56,497 nucleotides of DNA from Bacteroidaceae bacterium (GTDB lineage: Bacteria > Bacteroidota > Bacteroidia > Bacteroidales > Bacteroidaceae): NCBI GenBank assembly GCA_017522785.1, contig JAFWYF010000017.1:1-56497 (forward strand), given 5' to 3'. Within the stretch, counting starts at the first letter, position 1, and every line of letters starts with the position of its first letter. Positions 20,686 to 29,920 of this stretch are shown here, piece by piece. The notes beneath the pieces were generated by a model. That model was not told where the DNA came from and searched no databases. It saw nothing but the letters and a program-made list of their open reading frames with translations. The position numbers and the translations under genes are program-made.

Positions 20686-21221
20686 TATTCATTGACCTCT
20701 ACGTTGAGCAATGCTTTTACGTCGGCGTCGGCGGGGAATATATCTCTGCCGTTTAGCCCATCGAGTTCTATAATGAAATTTATCATAACCTTCTTTGGGT
20801 TGAGCTTTTTTATTAGATTGTATGCCGCAAGCATTGTGCCACCGGTAGCGAGTAAGTCGTCGTGTATTAATACAACATCGTTTTCATCAATTGCATCTTT
20901 GTGAATTTCTATTGTGTCGGTGCCGTACTCCTTGCTATAGCTTTCGCTTATAGTTTCTGCCGGTAATTTACCGGGTTTACGAATGGGTACAAAACCTGCG
21001 TTTAATTTTACTGCAAGTGCGGCTGCCATTACAAAACCTCTCGATTCTATTCCTACAATTTTTGTAATGCCACAATCTTTGTAAAGCTCATAAAGTGAGT
21101 TGTCCAGCTCTTTTAAACACTCCGCGTTCTTAAAGAGTGATGTTACATCCTTGAATTGAATTCCCGGAATGGGAAAGTCGGGAATGTTTCTTAAATTTGA
21201 TAATAATAATTCCTTGTTCAT
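20685..21221 (-). CDS. apt: Adenine phosphoribosyltransferase
   Basis: Salvages adenine to AMP using PRPP. The 178-residue protein has FPIPGIQFKDVT (17-28), GIESRGFVMAAALA (57-70) and the PRPP-binding loop VLIHDDLLATGGTM (117-130), all typical of APT. It starts 32 bp after mnmG, with a perfect 16-bp parS-like palindrome in the gap, and overlaps uvrC by one base. Confidence 0.96.
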   Translation of the reverse strand: MNKELLLSNLRNIPDFPIPGIQFKDVTSLFKNAECLKELDNSLYELYKDCGITKIVGIESRGFVMAAALAVKLNAGFVPIRKPGKLPAETISESYSKEYGTDTIEIHKDAIDENDVVLIHDDLLATGGTMLAAYNLIKKLNPKKVMINFIIELDGLNGRDIFPADADVKALLNVEVNE

Positions 21222-21237
21222 ATTGTATTATTGTTGT

Positions 21238-21253
21238 TGTTCCACGTGGAACA
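21238..21253. promoter_or_regulatory. Candidate parS site
   Basis: TGTTCCACGTGGAACA is a perfect 16-bp palindrome and matches the conserved bacterial parS consensus TGTTnCACGTGnAACA at every fixed position. It directly abuts the mnmG stop codon and precedes apt. ParB binds such sites to segregate the chromosome origin. It could also fold as a small hairpin in the mRNA, but the exact parS match makes ParB binding the better reading. I saw no second copy in the window. Confidence 0.7.
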
Positions 21254-23125
21254 TTATTTGTGTGCAAGTACTAAAAGAACGTTTATATCACTTGGTGAAA
21301 CGCCGGGGATTCTGCTTGCTTGTGCCAAAGTCTCGGGTTGTATAGCGGAAAGCTTCTGGCGTGCTTCGGTAGATAGTGATTCTATACTGTGGTAGTCAAA
21401 TCGGCCTTTGATGCGTATATTCTCTAATCTAAGCATCTTTTGTGCAAGTTCACGTTCTCTCTCTATGTATCCACTATATTTAATTTCAATTTCCACAGCC
21501 TCTGTTATTTCGTCTCGGTCTGCTCCTAATCTCTCTAATCTGCTTTTTAGAGGAGTAATATATTCGGCGATAGCCTCAATTGTTACTTGTGGGCGCTCTA
21601 TTATAGACGATAGCTTGCAACCTCGAGTGAGTGGGGTAGTGCCTAACGCTTCCAACCCTTTGTTTATAAGGTCGGCTTTTATAGAGAAGTTTTTTATGAA
21701 CTCTGTGAGTTCGGCAATCAACTCCTTTTTCTTACATAATCTTTTATATCGCTCTTCGCTTGCAAGGCCAATATTATATGCTCGTTCTGTGAGTCTCATG
21801 TCGGCATTGTCCGAACGAAGTAGTATTCGATATTCGGCACGAGAGGTGAACATTCTGTATGGTTCATCTACCCCTTTTGTTACAAGATCGTCTATCAGAA
21901 CTCCAATATATGCCTCGTCGCGATGCAATATAAATTCACCTTTATTGTCTATTTTTAGTGTTGCATTTATTCCGGCAATAATACCCTGTCCGGCAGCCTC
22001 TTCGTAACCTGTTGTTCCGTTTACTTGTCCGGCAAAATATAGGTTTTCAATAATTTTCGATTCTAGCGTATGTTTTAATTGTGTTGGGTCGAAGTAGTCA
22101 TACTCAATAGCATATCCGGGACGGTATGCAACAGCATCTTTTAACGCCGGTATTTTGCGTAGTGCATTAAGCTGAATATCCATCGGTAAAGAGGATGAAA
22201 AACCATTTACATAAATCTCTTGTGTGGTTTCTCCCTCTGGCTCCAAAAATAGCAAGTGTCTATCTCGCTCGGGGAATGTTACAATCTTTGTCTCAATGCT
22301 TGGGCAGTAGCGTGGTCCTATACTTTGTATCTGTCCGTTGTAGAGTGGCGACTCGTCTAATCCATCTCGTAACACTTCGTGCACTTCGGGGCTAGTGTAG
22401 CATGCCCAACATGGATTTTGCTTTAGATGACGTTCTGTGTTGATGTATGAAAAACGATGAAAATCGTTATCACCTTCTTGAATATCAGTTAGTTGCAGGT
22501 TTATGCTGCGTTTGTCTAAGCGCACAGGAGTGCCGGTTTTCATGCGTCCTATTGTGATGCCATGTTTTACGATACTCTCGGTGAGTCCCTTTGCTGCCGG
22601 CTCTGCAATTCTGCCACCTTCAATTTTAACTCGTCCAATGTGCATTAGTCCGTTAAGGAACGTACCTGCAGTAAGAATTATACATTTTGCTCTGAACTCT
22701 GCACCCATCTGAGTTTTTACACCAACCGCTTTCCCGTTTTCAACCAATAACTCGGTGGCGCAATCTTGCCACATATTCAGATTGGGGATGTTCTCTAATG
22801 TTTCGCGCCAAAGGTTTCCGAATTTTACACGGTCGCACTGCGCACGAGGGCTCCACATCGCAGGCCCTTTAGAACGGTTGAGCATGCGGAATTGAATAGA
22901 TGCTTTGTCGGTTATGATACCCATGTATCCTCCCAATGCATCTATTTCGCGTACAATCTGTCCTTTTGCTATGCCACCAATAGCCGGGTTGCAACTCATT
23001 TGTGCAATTTTGTTCATGTCCATTGTCATGAGACATGTATTCTTGCCTAAGTTTGCCGCGGCGGCTGCTGCTTCGCATCCGGCATGTCCGGCGCCAATAA
23101 CTAATATATCGTACTCGAAAATCAC
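21254..23125 (-). CDS. mnmG: tRNA uridine-5-carboxymethylaminomethyl modification enzyme MnmG
   Basis: With MnmE this FAD protein installs cmnm5 on wobble uridine 34 of certain tRNAs. The 623-residue product begins with the dinucleotide-binding motif DILVIGAGHAGCEAA (6-20). Further motifs are SCNPAIGGIAKGQIVREIDA, GRMKTGTPVR and GYAIEYDYFDP, and the C-terminal domain ends with ASRIPGVSPSDINVLLVL. The likely start is GTG at 23125, because the conserved N-terminus begins there and a promoter element lies only about 28 bp upstream. It heads the mnmG-apt-uvrC-dtd-mazG-deoC cluster. Confidence 0.97.
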   Translation of the reverse strand: MIFEYDILVIGAGHAGCEAAAAAANLGKNTCLMTMDMNKIAQMSCNPAIGGIAKGQIVREIDALGGYMGIITDKASIQFRMLNRSKGPAMWSPRAQCDRVKFGNLWRETLENIPNLNMWQDCATELLVENGKAVGVKTQMGAEFRAKCIILTAGTFLNGLMHIGRVKIEGGRIAEPAAKGLTESIVKHGITIGRMKTGTPVRLDKRSINLQLTDIQEGDNDFHRFSYINTERHLKQNPCWACYTSPEVHEVLRDGLDESPLYNGQIQSIGPRYCPSIETKIVTFPERDRHLLFLEPEGETTQEIYVNGFSSSLPMDIQLNALRKIPALKDAVAYRPGYAIEYDYFDPTQLKHTLESKIIENLYFAGQVNGTTGYEEAAGQGIIAGINATLKIDNKGEFILHRDEAYIGVLIDDLVTKGVDEPYRMFTSRAEYRILLRSDNADMRLTERAYNIGLASEERYKRLCKKKELIAELTEFIKNFSIKADLINKGLEALGTTPLTRGCKLSSIIERPQVTIEAIAEYITPLKSRLERLGADRDEITEAVEIEIKYSGYIERERELAQKMLRLENIRIKGRFDYHSIESLSTEARQKLSAIQPETLAQASRIPGVSPSDINVLLVLAHK

Positions 23126-23152
23126 TGCTTGTAAAATTTATTCTATAATCTG

Positions 23153-23184
23153 CAAAAATAGTCTATTTTATTTTAATCTCGAAA
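23153..23184 (-). promoter_or_regulatory. Probable mnmG promoter
   Basis: On the minus strand, TTTC (23181-23184) is followed 20 bp later by TATTTTTG (23153-23160). That is close to the Bacteroidetes TTTG-19-TAnnTTTG pattern, with a short leader before the GTG start. Confidence 0.6.
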
Positions 23185-23386
23185 TTTAGAGGCCGTTTTG
23201 AATTTTCTTCAAATGAAAAATATTGATATTTCATGGGTACGGTGTTTCTTTTTTTGTCATTTGGTGCATTGTGAAAATCTGAAGGGCATTAATTCGTGTT
23301 ATTTAACCATAAAACAAACAAAACATGTTAAGGACGTGGTTATTCTAATTAAGCAATTCGAAAAAATATAATTTTTCTTGTTTAAA

Positions 23387-23417
23387 TTGGTTAATTTCAC
23401 AAAAAACTATATTTTTG
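23387..23417 (+). promoter_or_regulatory. Probable promoter of the sdh/frd operon
   Basis: TTGG (23387-23390), 19 bp, then TATTTTTG (23410-23417): near-consensus Bacteroidetes promoter. Transcription would start about 60 nt before the cytochrome b gene. Confidence 0.65.
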
Positions 23418-23489
23418 CTAATTATAAAAGGTGTATAGGATTGAATTTTAAACAACTTAATTTATTAAATAATTTAATATCAATTTATT

Positions 23490-24194
23490 ATGTGGTTACT
23501 TAATTCTTCTGTGGGAAGAAAGGTTATTATGAGTGTTTCGGGTTTGGCCCTTATACTCTTCATTCTTTTCCACATGTCAATGAACTTAGTCGCGATTATT
23601 AGTCCCGACTCTTACAATCTTATCTGTGAGTTTTTGGGAGCAAACTGGTATGCGCTTGTTGCAACAGCGGGACTTGCCGCTCTTGTAGTTGTGCATTTTG
23701 TGTATGCTTTCATTCTTACCCTTCAAAACAAAAAGGCTCGCGGTGGTCAATCCTATGCCTACACAGCGAAACCCAAAGGTGTTGAATGGGCTTCACAGAA
23801 CATGTTTGTTTTGGGAGTTATCGTGCTTCTTGGTATGGCGCTTCACCTCTACAACTTCTGGGCAAAAATGCAGTTGGTTGAGGTTATGCACATGATTGGT
23901 GCTCATGTGAACACCGACCTTGCAACAAATGGTGTCTACTACATCAAAGAGACATTCAGTTGTCCTGTATATGTAGTTCTCTACATTGTTTGGTTGGTTG
24001 CTTTGTGGTTCCACCTCACACATGGTTTCTGGAGTGCATTGCAGACACTTGGTTGGAACAACCAAGTTTGGTTCAACCGTTGGCGTTGCATTGGTAATGT
24101 AATTACCACTCTCATTATTCTCGGCTTCATGGCTGTAGTTGTTTATTATTTTGCCCTCTCTTTGTGTGGCGGTGCATGCTGTGCTGCTTGCTAA
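23490..24194 (+). CDS. sdhC: Succinate dehydrogenase/fumarate reductase cytochrome b subunit (b558 family)
   Basis: Membrane anchor of complex II that binds heme b and passes electrons between menaquinone and the iron-sulfur subunit. The 234-residue protein has about five membrane segments and several histidines in them suited to heme ligation, for example FHMSMNLVA near residue 29 and WFHLTHGFWSALQ near 175. It belongs to the b558-type family usual in Bacteroidetes. In fermenting Bacteroidales this complex mainly reduces fumarate to succinate. It is first in the sdhCAB order, 35 bp before the flavoprotein gene, and ends in a Cys-rich tail GGACCAAC. Confidence 0.94.
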   Translation: MWLLNSSVGRKVIMSVSGLALILFILFHMSMNLVAIISPDSYNLICEFLGANWYALVATAGLAALVVVHFVYAFILTLQNKKARGGQSYAYTAKPKGVEWASQNMFVLGVIVLLGMALHLYNFWAKMQLVEVMHMIGAHVNTDLATNGVYYIKETFSCPVYVVLYIVWLVALWFHLTHGFWSALQTLGWNNQVWFNRWRCIGNVITTLIILGFMAVVVYYFALSLCGGACCAAC

Positions 24195-24229
24195 GCATAA
24201 TTCATTAAAAATTATAAAAACATAATATT

Positions 24230-26188
24230 ATGGCTAAGATAAGTTCAGAAAAACTGAATTCAAAAATTCCCGAAGGTCCTTTGGCTGAGAAATGGACTAA
24301 TTATAAAGCACACCAGAAATTGGTGAACCCTGCCAACAAACGTAATCTCGACATCATTGTTGTTGGTACAGGTCTTGCCGGTGCTTCAGCGGCAGCTTCG
24401 CTTGGTGCTATGGGTTTCAATGTTCTTAACTTCTGTATTCAGGACTCTCCCCGTCGTGCTCACTCAATTGCGGCTCAGGGTGGTATAAATGCAGCAAAGA
24501 ACTATCAGAACGATGGCGACTCTGTTTATCGTCTATTCTACGATACTATTAAAGGTGGCGACTATCGTGCTCGCGAGGCTAACGTTCATCGTCTTGCCGA
24601 GGTTTCAGGTGCAATCATAGACCAGTGTGTTGCTCAAGGTGTTCCTTTTGCTCGTGAATATGGTGGCTTGCTTGCAAACCGTTCATTTGGTGGTGCTCAG
24701 GTATCACGTACATTCTATGCTCGTGGCCAGACCGGTCAGCAACTCCTTTTGGGTGCATATTCAGCACTTAACTATCAGGTGAATCAGGGTAAAGTGAAGC
24801 TTTACACCCGCTACGAGATGTTGGATGTTGTTATCATTGAAGGACGTGCTCGTGGTATCATCGCACGTAACCTCGTAACCGGTAAGGTAGAGCGTTTTGC
24901 CGCTCACGCAGTGGTAATTGCTACCGGTGGTTATGGTAATACATACTTCCTTTCTACAAATGCTATGGGTAGCAATGGTTCGGCTGCTCTACAGTGCTAT
25001 CGCAAAGGCGCTCTGTTTGCAAACCCCTGTTTTGCACAGATTCACCCTACATGTATTCCCGTTCATGGCGACAAACAGTCTAAACTGACACTTATGTCAG
25101 AGTCATTGCGTAACGACGGACGTATCTGGGTTCCCAAGAAGCTGGAGGATGCAAAAGCATTGCAAGAGGGTAAGAAAAAAGCAAGTGATATACCCGATGA
25201 GGACCGCGATTTCTATTTGGAGCGTCGTTATCCTGCATTTGGTAACCTTGTACCTCGTGACGTTGCATCACGTGCTGCAAAAGAGCGTTGCGACAAAGGC
25301 TTTGGTGTAAACAACACAGGTCTTGCAGTGTTCCTCGATTTCAAATATGCTATCAACCGTTTGGGTAAAGAGGTTGTTAAACAGCGTTACGGAAACCTCT
25401 TCGATATGTACGAGGAGATTACAGACGTTAGCCCCTACGAGGAGCCAATGATGATATTCCCCGCTATCCACTACACAATGGGTGGTATTTGGGTAGACTA
25501 CGAGTTGCAGACATCTATTCCCGGATTGTTCGCAATTGGTGAGGCTAACTTCAGCGACCATGGTGCAAACCGTTTGGGTGCTTCGGCTCTTATGCAAGGT
25601 CTTGCCGATGGTTACTTTGTGCTTCCTTACACAATGCAGAACTACTTGAGCGACCAGATTCAAGTGAAACGTTTCAGTACCGATGCTCCCGAATTCGTTG
25701 CTGCCGAAAAGGCTGTAAACGACAAGATTGCCAAGCTTATGGCTATCAAAGGTAAACGCAGTGTTGATTCTATTCACAAAGAGTTGGGTCATGTAATGTG
25801 GGAATATGTAGGTATGGCACGTACCAAGGAGTCTCTCGAAACCGCTATCAAGAAATTGGCAGAGGTAGAGAAGACATTCTGGAGCGATTTGCGCATCCCC
25901 GGTGAGGCAAATTCTTTGAATATCGAGTTAGAGAAAGCACTTCGCTTGCTCGACTTCATTGAGATTGGCAAGCTCATGGCATACGATGCACTTAACCGTG
26001 AGGAGTCATGTGGTGGACACTTCCGCGAAGAGCATCAGACCGAAGAGGGTGAGGCAAAACGCGACGACGAGAACTTCTCATATGTTGCATGTTGGCGTTA
26101 TACCGGTGAGGGTAACGAGCCCGAACTCCTCAAAGAGGATCTCAACTATCAGTACATTAAGGTACAGCAACGTAACTACAAGAACTAA
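24230..26188 (+). CDS. sdhA: Succinate dehydrogenase/fumarate reductase flavoprotein subunit
   Basis: Catalytic subunit that interconverts fumarate and succinate. The 652-residue product has the FAD-binding motif [13 protein letters not shown] (43-55). The histidine expected to carry covalent FAD is His78 in [11 protein letters not shown]. Further landmarks are the substrate site in [10 protein letters not shown], the catalytic arginine region [20 protein letters not shown], and [13 protein letters not shown]. The length and insertions are those of the longer Bacteroidetes type. It lies 19 bp before the iron-sulfur gene. Confidence 0.97.
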   Translation: MAKISSEKLNSKIPEGPLAEKWTNYKAHQKLVNPANKRNLDIIVVGTGLAGASAAASLGAMGFNVLNFCIQDSPRRAHSIAAQGGINAAKNYQNDGDSVYRLFYDTIKGGDYRAREANVHRLAEVSGAIIDQCVAQGVPFAREYGGLLANRSFGGAQVSRTFYARGQTGQQLLLGAYSALNYQVNQGKVKLYTRYEMLDVVIIEGRARGIIARNLVTGKVERFAAHAVVIATGGYGNTYFLSTNAMGSNGSAALQCYRKGALFANPCFAQIHPTCIPVHGDKQSKLTLMSESLRNDGRIWVPKKLEDAKALQEGKKKASDIPDEDRDFYLERRYPAFGNLVPRDVASRAAKERCDKGFGVNNTGLAVFLDFKYAINRLGKEVVKQRYGNLFDMYEEITDVSPYEEPMMIFPAIHYTMGGIWVDYELQTSIPGLFAIGEANFSDHGANRLGASALMQGLADGYFVLPYTMQNYLSDQIQVKRFSTDAPEFVAAEKAVNDKIAKLMAIKGKRSVDSIHKELGHVMWEYVGMARTKESLETAIKKLAEVEKTFWSDLRIPGEANSLNIELEKALRLLDFIEIGKLMAYDALNREESCGGHFREEHQTEEGEAKRDDENFSYVACWRYTGEGNEPELLKEDLNYQYIKVQQRNYKN

Positions 26189-26207
26189 TTGAAAAAAGAT
26201 AGTAACA

Positions 26208-26963
26208 ATGGACAAAAATATAAGTTTTAATTTAAAAGTTTGGCGTCAGAGAGGTCCTAAAGAGAAAGGTATGTTTGTTACCTATCCTATGAAAGATATT
26301 CCTGGCGATACCTCATTCCTTGAGATGCTCGACATCCTCAACGAAGAGTTGGTGAACAAAGGCGAGGAACCCATAGTATTTGACCACGATTGTCGCGAGG
26401 GTATTTGCGGTATGTGTTCACTCTATGTGAATGGACATCCTCATGGTCCTGCAACAGGTGCAACAACATGTCAGTTGTACATGCGTCGTTTCAAAGACGG
26501 CGACACTATCACTGTTGAGCCATGGCGTTCAGCTGCATTCCCTGTAATACGCGACCTTATGGTCGATCGTACTGCTTTCGATAAGATACAGCAAGCAGGT
26601 GGTTATGTTTCAATCAATACAGGTGGTATTCCCGATGCTAACGCAATTCCCATTGGAAAGGATGTTGCAGAAGAGGCAATGGATGCAGCAGCATGTATCG
26701 GTTGCGGTGCTTGTGTAGCAGCATGTAAGAATGGTTCAGCAATGTTGTTTGTATCGGCTAAAGTGAGCCAATTTGCTCTTCTTCCTCAGGGACAAGCCGA
26801 GGCTGCACGTCGTGCAAAATCAATGGTTGCAAAGATGGATGAATTGGGATTTGGTAACTGTACCAATACTCGTGCTTGCGAGGCAGAATGTCCCAAGTGT
26901 ATTTCTATCAGCAATATCGCACGTTTGAATCGTGAGTTTGTTAAGGCTAAGTTAAAAGACTGA
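26208..26963 (+). CDS. sdhB: Succinate dehydrogenase/fumarate reductase iron-sulfur subunit
   Basis: Electron-transfer subunit of complex II. The 251-residue product has the [2Fe-2S] cysteines in CREGICGMC, plus a further cysteine in TTCQLYM. The C-terminal cluster-binding cysteines are in [15 protein letters not shown] and [14 protein letters not shown], consistent with [4Fe-4S] and [3Fe-4S] centres. It is the last gene of the operon, followed 4 bp later by a very long perfect palindrome. Confidence 0.97.
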   Translation: MDKNISFNLKVWRQRGPKEKGMFVTYPMKDIPGDTSFLEMLDILNEELVNKGEEPIVFDHDCREGICGMCSLYVNGHPHGPATGATTCQLYMRRFKDGDTITVEPWRSAAFPVIRDLMVDRTAFDKIQQAGGYVSINTGGIPDANAIPIGKDVAEEAMDAAACIGCGACVAACKNGSAMLFVSAKVSQFALLPQGQAEAARRAKSMVAKMDELGFGNCTNTRACEAECPKCISISNIARLNREFVKAKLKD

Positions 26964-26967
26964 TACC

Positions 26968-27033
26968 TGAAACAGATAACCAAAATAAAAGGGGCTTCAA
27001 TTGAAGCCCCTTTTATTTTGGTTATCTGTTTCA
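26968..27033 (+). terminator. 66-bp perfect palindrome after sdhB
   Basis: Arms of 33 bp are perfectly complementary with no spacer, centred between 27000 and 27001. A G/C core (GGGGCTTC) is flanked by an A-rich left and T-rich right stretch, the layout of an intrinsic terminator, but far longer than needed. Confidence 0.8.
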
Positions 27034-27538
27034 TTGTAGCATGAATGAAATTCCATAAATTTGTTTACACTATTTAATCTCCTCTGCTGGAGATATAAAA
27101 AAATAAATTGCTATTGATGTTGATTGTGAGTTCAATAGGAGCAAGACCATAACGGTCAATTTTTTGTTTTCGTAATCGACTTGTCGCTTTCACAGCAAAG
27201 CGGAGAAAGAACCCTGAAGGAAAAATCCACATAACTTGTTGTAATTAAATGTTTAACAAATTATCGGAGCCCGAAAAACACTAAAATTTTTGGTAACAGT
27301 ATAGGTAACAGCATAGGTAACAAATCTACTGCGGAATGAACCTTTTTGCCTCTTTTGCTTTATTCGCTGTTCTATCTATCGAAAGGTGCTTGAGGATTGC
27401 ATTGCTTTATTTATATGCTTTATTATCAAAGCCACGAGTAAGCGAGTGTGTAGATGTTTACATATACACGCAGCGAGCGAAAGTGGGTTCGTGAAACAAC
27501 GCTTTATCCTCTCTCCTTCCCCCCTTGCTTTATTGTAA
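27034..27538. other. Gene-poor stretch between sdhB and tRNA-Asp
   Basis: About 500 bp without a credible gene. It contains a small hairpin at 27077-27094 (ATCTCC / GGAGAT), a threefold 12-bp repeat (described separately), and short frames that show no recognisable protein. It could be a worn remnant of an element once inserted near the tRNA, but I found no integrase or direct repeat of the tRNA end to prove it. Confidence 0.5.
27292..27322. repeat. Short tandem repeat, 12-bp unit
   Basis: The unit GGTAACAGTATA occurs as two near-identical copies (one mismatch) and a third copy that keeps only GGTAACA. It lies about 250 bp from the 3' end of tRNA-Asp. Function unknown. Confidence 0.6.
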
Positions 27539-27573
27539 TAAAAAAGAGTCCCAAATTTCTTTGGAACTCTTTT
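27539..27573 (-). terminator. tRNA-Asp terminator
   Basis: On the minus strand an imperfect 14-bp stem with a 4-nt loop (arms 27542-27555 and 27560-27573) runs into a T-rich tract. It begins two bases after the tRNA gene. Confidence 0.75.
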
Positions 27574-27574
27574 G

Positions 27575-27648
27575 CGGTGCGTACGGGACTCGAACCCGTG
27601 ACCCCATGCGTGACAGGCATGTATTCTAACCAACTGAACTAACGCACC
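27575..27648 (-). tRNA. tRNA-Asp (anticodon GTC)
   Basis: Seventy-four bases fold into a full cloverleaf on the minus strand. The acceptor stem is GGTGCGT/ACGCACC with discriminator G, and the D arm starts TAGTTCAGTTGG. The anticodon stem CATGC/GCATG carries loop CTGTCAC, whose middle triplet GTC decodes aspartate, and the T arm is ACGGGTTCGAGTCCCGT. The CCA end is not encoded. A textbook promoter lies about 35 bp upstream and a terminator follows at once, so it is an independent unit. Confidence 0.97.
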
Positions 27649-27681
27649 ATTATGTCTGCTTTTCGTAACCGAAAGCGTGTG

Positions 27682-27712
27682 CAAAGATACGGAGTTTTTT
27701 TATATCTGCAAA
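27682..27712 (-). promoter_or_regulatory. Consensus promoter of tRNA-Asp
   Basis: On the minus strand TTTG (27709-27712), 19 bp, then TATCTTTG (27682-27689): an exact match to the Bacteroidetes housekeeping promoter TTTG-19-TAnnTTTG. This is the cleanest promoter in the window and supports the phylum assignment. Confidence 0.85.
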
Positions 27713-27766
27713 TATTTTCTCGATTTTTTTTAATTTTTCTTCGTTTTTTCTCAAAAAACAGCTCTT

Positions 27767-28294
27767 TTATTCATTTATATGTTGAAAAAGCATCACATCG
27801 CAATAGCTTTTTTCGGTTTTCTTCCACTGTTGCAATGTGGCTGTGTGAACAAATCCTTTTCCGCTAAATAGTTTTTTGCTGGCTTCGTTCTCAGTGGGTA
27901 TATATGCGTAAACTTGGTGCAGGTTTAAAAATCTAAGTGCATAGTCCATCAACAGTCCTAAAGCGCATTTTCCAATACCTTGGTTACGGTACTCCTTTAA
28001 TATGCCTATACACACTTCGGCACGAAGATTATGTGGGTCGAACTCGATAATATCTATCATGCCTACGCTCTCTTTGTTTGTTAGTTCTATAACAAAGCGT
28101 GCCTGACGTTCGCTGTACAAATCTTGTTTGCTGGTAATTAGATATTCGCGTAGTGTGTGGTGTGAATAGGGCTGTGTGCTGTTGCCAACGCTCCAAAGCG
28201 CGGTGTCGTTCTCCATGCGGTAGAGCAGTTCTAAATCCTCCGGCTCTGGTGAACGCAAGCACATTCTTTCGTTTTTAAGCCACTCGTATTGCAT
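27767..28294 (-). CDS. GNAT family N-acetyltransferase
   Basis: A 175-residue acetyltransferase of the RimJ/RimL-like GNAT type. The acetyl-CoA loop is RNQGIGKCAL, preceded by the beta strand AEVCIGIL and followed by QVYAYIPTENEASKKLFSGKGF. The substrate is unknown; small-molecule or protein acetylation are both possible. I chose ATG at 28294, which begins MQYEWLKNERMCLRSPEPED. It lies two bases after the glycosyltransferase stop (TAA-AG-ATG), whereas the longer frame would overlap that gene by about 90 bp with a non-family N-terminus. It is the last gene of the recR run. Confidence 0.87.
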   Translation of the reverse strand: MQYEWLKNERMCLRSPEPEDLELLYRMENDTALWSVGNSTQPYSHHTLREYLITSKQDLYSERQARFVIELTNKESVGMIDIIEFDPHNLRAEVCIGILKEYRNQGIGKCALGLLMDYALRFLNLHQVYAYIPTENEASKKLFSGKGFVHTATLQQWKKTEKSYCDVMLFQHINE

Positions 28295-28296
28295 CT

Positions 28297-29487
28297 TTAA
28301 TCGTTTAGGCTGTATACCATTCCACTTGTAATAAGTTTTTTTGTTTTTGTGGAATATGTGGCAATTCGCATTTTTCTTTGGCAATTGTTCTCTAGGTGCT
28401 TCAGTATGTCGCTGTATGAATACATCTCGACATCGTATACTATAGTGGTATAATTCCCGACAGAGAACCCTTCGGGCATTGCATTGTTGGCCAGTGTCTC
28501 TGGTGTACCTTCGATAAATGTGTGGTTTCCTTTATGGTGGTGTATGCGTAGTATTTTACGCATATCTTCGAGCATCTCTTTGCTACCAATGACAGCCATG
28601 CTCATTGTGGGAATATTATCTTCCTCTTTTTTGCGATAGCGGAACTGATTACCTATGTATGTGATGAATGCTTGTGTCCAAATGGCAAGGCTTATAGGCA
28701 GGCTCACAAATATTGAATAGTGCGAATAGTGCTTGTTAAAAAATATCTGCATTGCCTGATAAAAAGTGTATATATATCGGTAGGAACTTTTGTTTGTACT
28801 CTCTCCCTTGTAATGTAGTATGCGCGATGGTAAAAAGTAGTTGTTGTATTTTGCCAACAGTATGCGATATGACAAATCGATATCTTCGCCATACATAAAG
28901 AATTTTTCATCTAATAGGCCTGCTTTTTCCAATGCTTCACGACGAACGAACATAAATGCCCCAGAGATTATCTCAATACGGTTTATCTCATTCTCATTGA
29001 GATAGCGCATGTAGTAGCGTCCAAATATGCGAGATTTTGGAAACAGGTTCGACAGTCCCGAAATTTTACAGAATGCAACAAAAGGGGTGGGTTGTCCACG
29101 ACGCGACTCCATGGCAAAATTGCCATTGGTGTGTAGCATATAGGCTCCACATGCTCCCGCATCGGGGTGTCCATCCATGAAATCTATGAATTCTTGAAAT
29201 GTATGTTCTGCAACAATGGTATCGGGGTTCAGTAACAGTACATACTCCCCTTTTGATATGTTTATCGCTTGGTTGTTGGCGCGTGCAAAACCAACATTCT
29301 CTTTGTTCTCTATAAATGAAACCTGTGGAAATTTATCCTTGATATAGTCTATAGTGCCGTCGGTGGAGGCATTGTCTACGACAAGTGTCTCACACTTTAT
29401 TCCTGCAGATGCACGCGCAACTGAGCGCAAGCACTGCTCCAAGAAATATTTTACGTTATAACTTACTATTACAATGGATAGTTTCAT
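28297..29487 (-). CDS. Family 2 glycosyltransferase
   Basis: The 396-residue protein begins with the GT-A fold signature MKLSIVIVSYNVKYFLEQCL, then VVDNASTDGT and the DxD-like metal site in LLLNPDT. EDIDLSYRI marks the acceptor-side motif. The similarity is to rhamnosyl-type transferases that build surface polysaccharides. A membrane-prone segment (SLPISLAIWTQAFITYIG, about 260-280) is followed by a roughly 100-residue C-terminal domain I do not recognise. The donor and acceptor sugars cannot be read from sequence. It sits 35 bp after the small membrane protein gene and directly before the GNAT gene. Confidence 0.9.
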   Translation of the reverse strand: MKLSIVIVSYNVKYFLEQCLRSVARASAGIKCETLVVDNASTDGTIDYIKDKFPQVSFIENKENVGFARANNQAINISKGEYVLLLNPDTIVAEHTFQEFIDFMDGHPDAGACGAYMLHTNGNFAMESRRGQPTPFVAFCKISGLSNLFPKSRIFGRYYMRYLNENEINRIEIISGAFMFVRREALEKAGLLDEKFFMYGEDIDLSYRILLAKYNNYFLPSRILHYKGESTNKSSYRYIYTFYQAMQIFFNKHYSHYSIFVSLPISLAIWTQAFITYIGNQFRYRKKEEDNIPTMSMAVIGSKEMLEDMRKILRIHHHKGNHTFIEGTPETLANNAMPEGFSVGNYTTIVYDVEMYSYSDILKHLENNCQRKMRIATYSTKTKKLITSGMVYSLND

Positions 29488-29522
29488 CGGGTCTGATTAT
29501 GCATTTTCCGTAATGCTATGTT

Positions 29523-29918
29523 TTAACTATTTTGGTTTTCTCTTTTTGGAAAGCAGTATATAAGTGCCACGAAACAAATCATGGCACAGTATAGTGCACT
29601 GTCGTTATACAATATATTGTAGATAAGAATGTTTACAACGTTTGCCAATAGAAGCAGTAAGAGTCGTATATGACAATATTTTATGTATTGCAATGCTTTT
29701 GTCGTCTCATCACCGGTTTTTATCACCATGTGTGCGAATCCTTTGATAGCAACAGGAACAACTATAATTGTTGTTATTACACTAGCCATTTCCAATATGT
29801 AGCGACTGTTGGGGGTAATATTTTGTACATTAAATACAGTTACGCCACTTAGCGATAGTATTATCAATGTAAATATTACCATTGCATATACATAGAATGT
29901 CAATTTTAATCTTTTCAT
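29523..29918 (-). CDS. Small four-helix membrane protein of unknown function
   Basis: The 131-residue product has four hydrophobic segments, roughly at 8-28, 43-63, 84-104 and 107-124, with short polar loops. I do not recognise a characterised family. It starts two bases after the recR stop, so it is co-expressed with recR, and precedes a glycosyltransferase, which may hint at a cell-envelope role. Confidence 0.8.
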   Translation of the reverse strand: MKRLKLTFYVYAMVIFTLIILSLSGVTVFNVQNITPNSRYILEMASVITTIIVVPVAIKGFAHMVIKTGDETTKALQYIKYCHIRLLLLLLANVVNILIYNILYNDSALYCAMICFVALIYCFPKRENQNS

Positions 29919-29920
29919 AG

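Larger units (their letters stand above)
23126..23489. other. Intergenic region between mnmG and the sdh/frd operon
   Basis: This A/T-rich 364-bp stretch separates divergent transcripts. It holds a promoter at each end, described separately, and no credible reading frame. The middle (about 23190-23380) shows nothing I can interpret. Confidence 0.6.

Noticed and set aside
21408-22007. Plus-strand open frame (199 codons) inside mnmG
   Set aside because: It is antisense to conserved MnmG sequence and rich in Ser/Arg, a codon-bias mirror.
25259-25285. CACGTG inside sdhA as a second parS
   Set aside because: Only the CACGTG core is present; the flanking GTTn/nAAC bases are missing.
27376-27684. 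Minus-strand open frame of 102 codons over the tRNA-Asp gene
   Set aside because: It covers the tRNA, its terminator and its promoter element, so it is not a protein gene.
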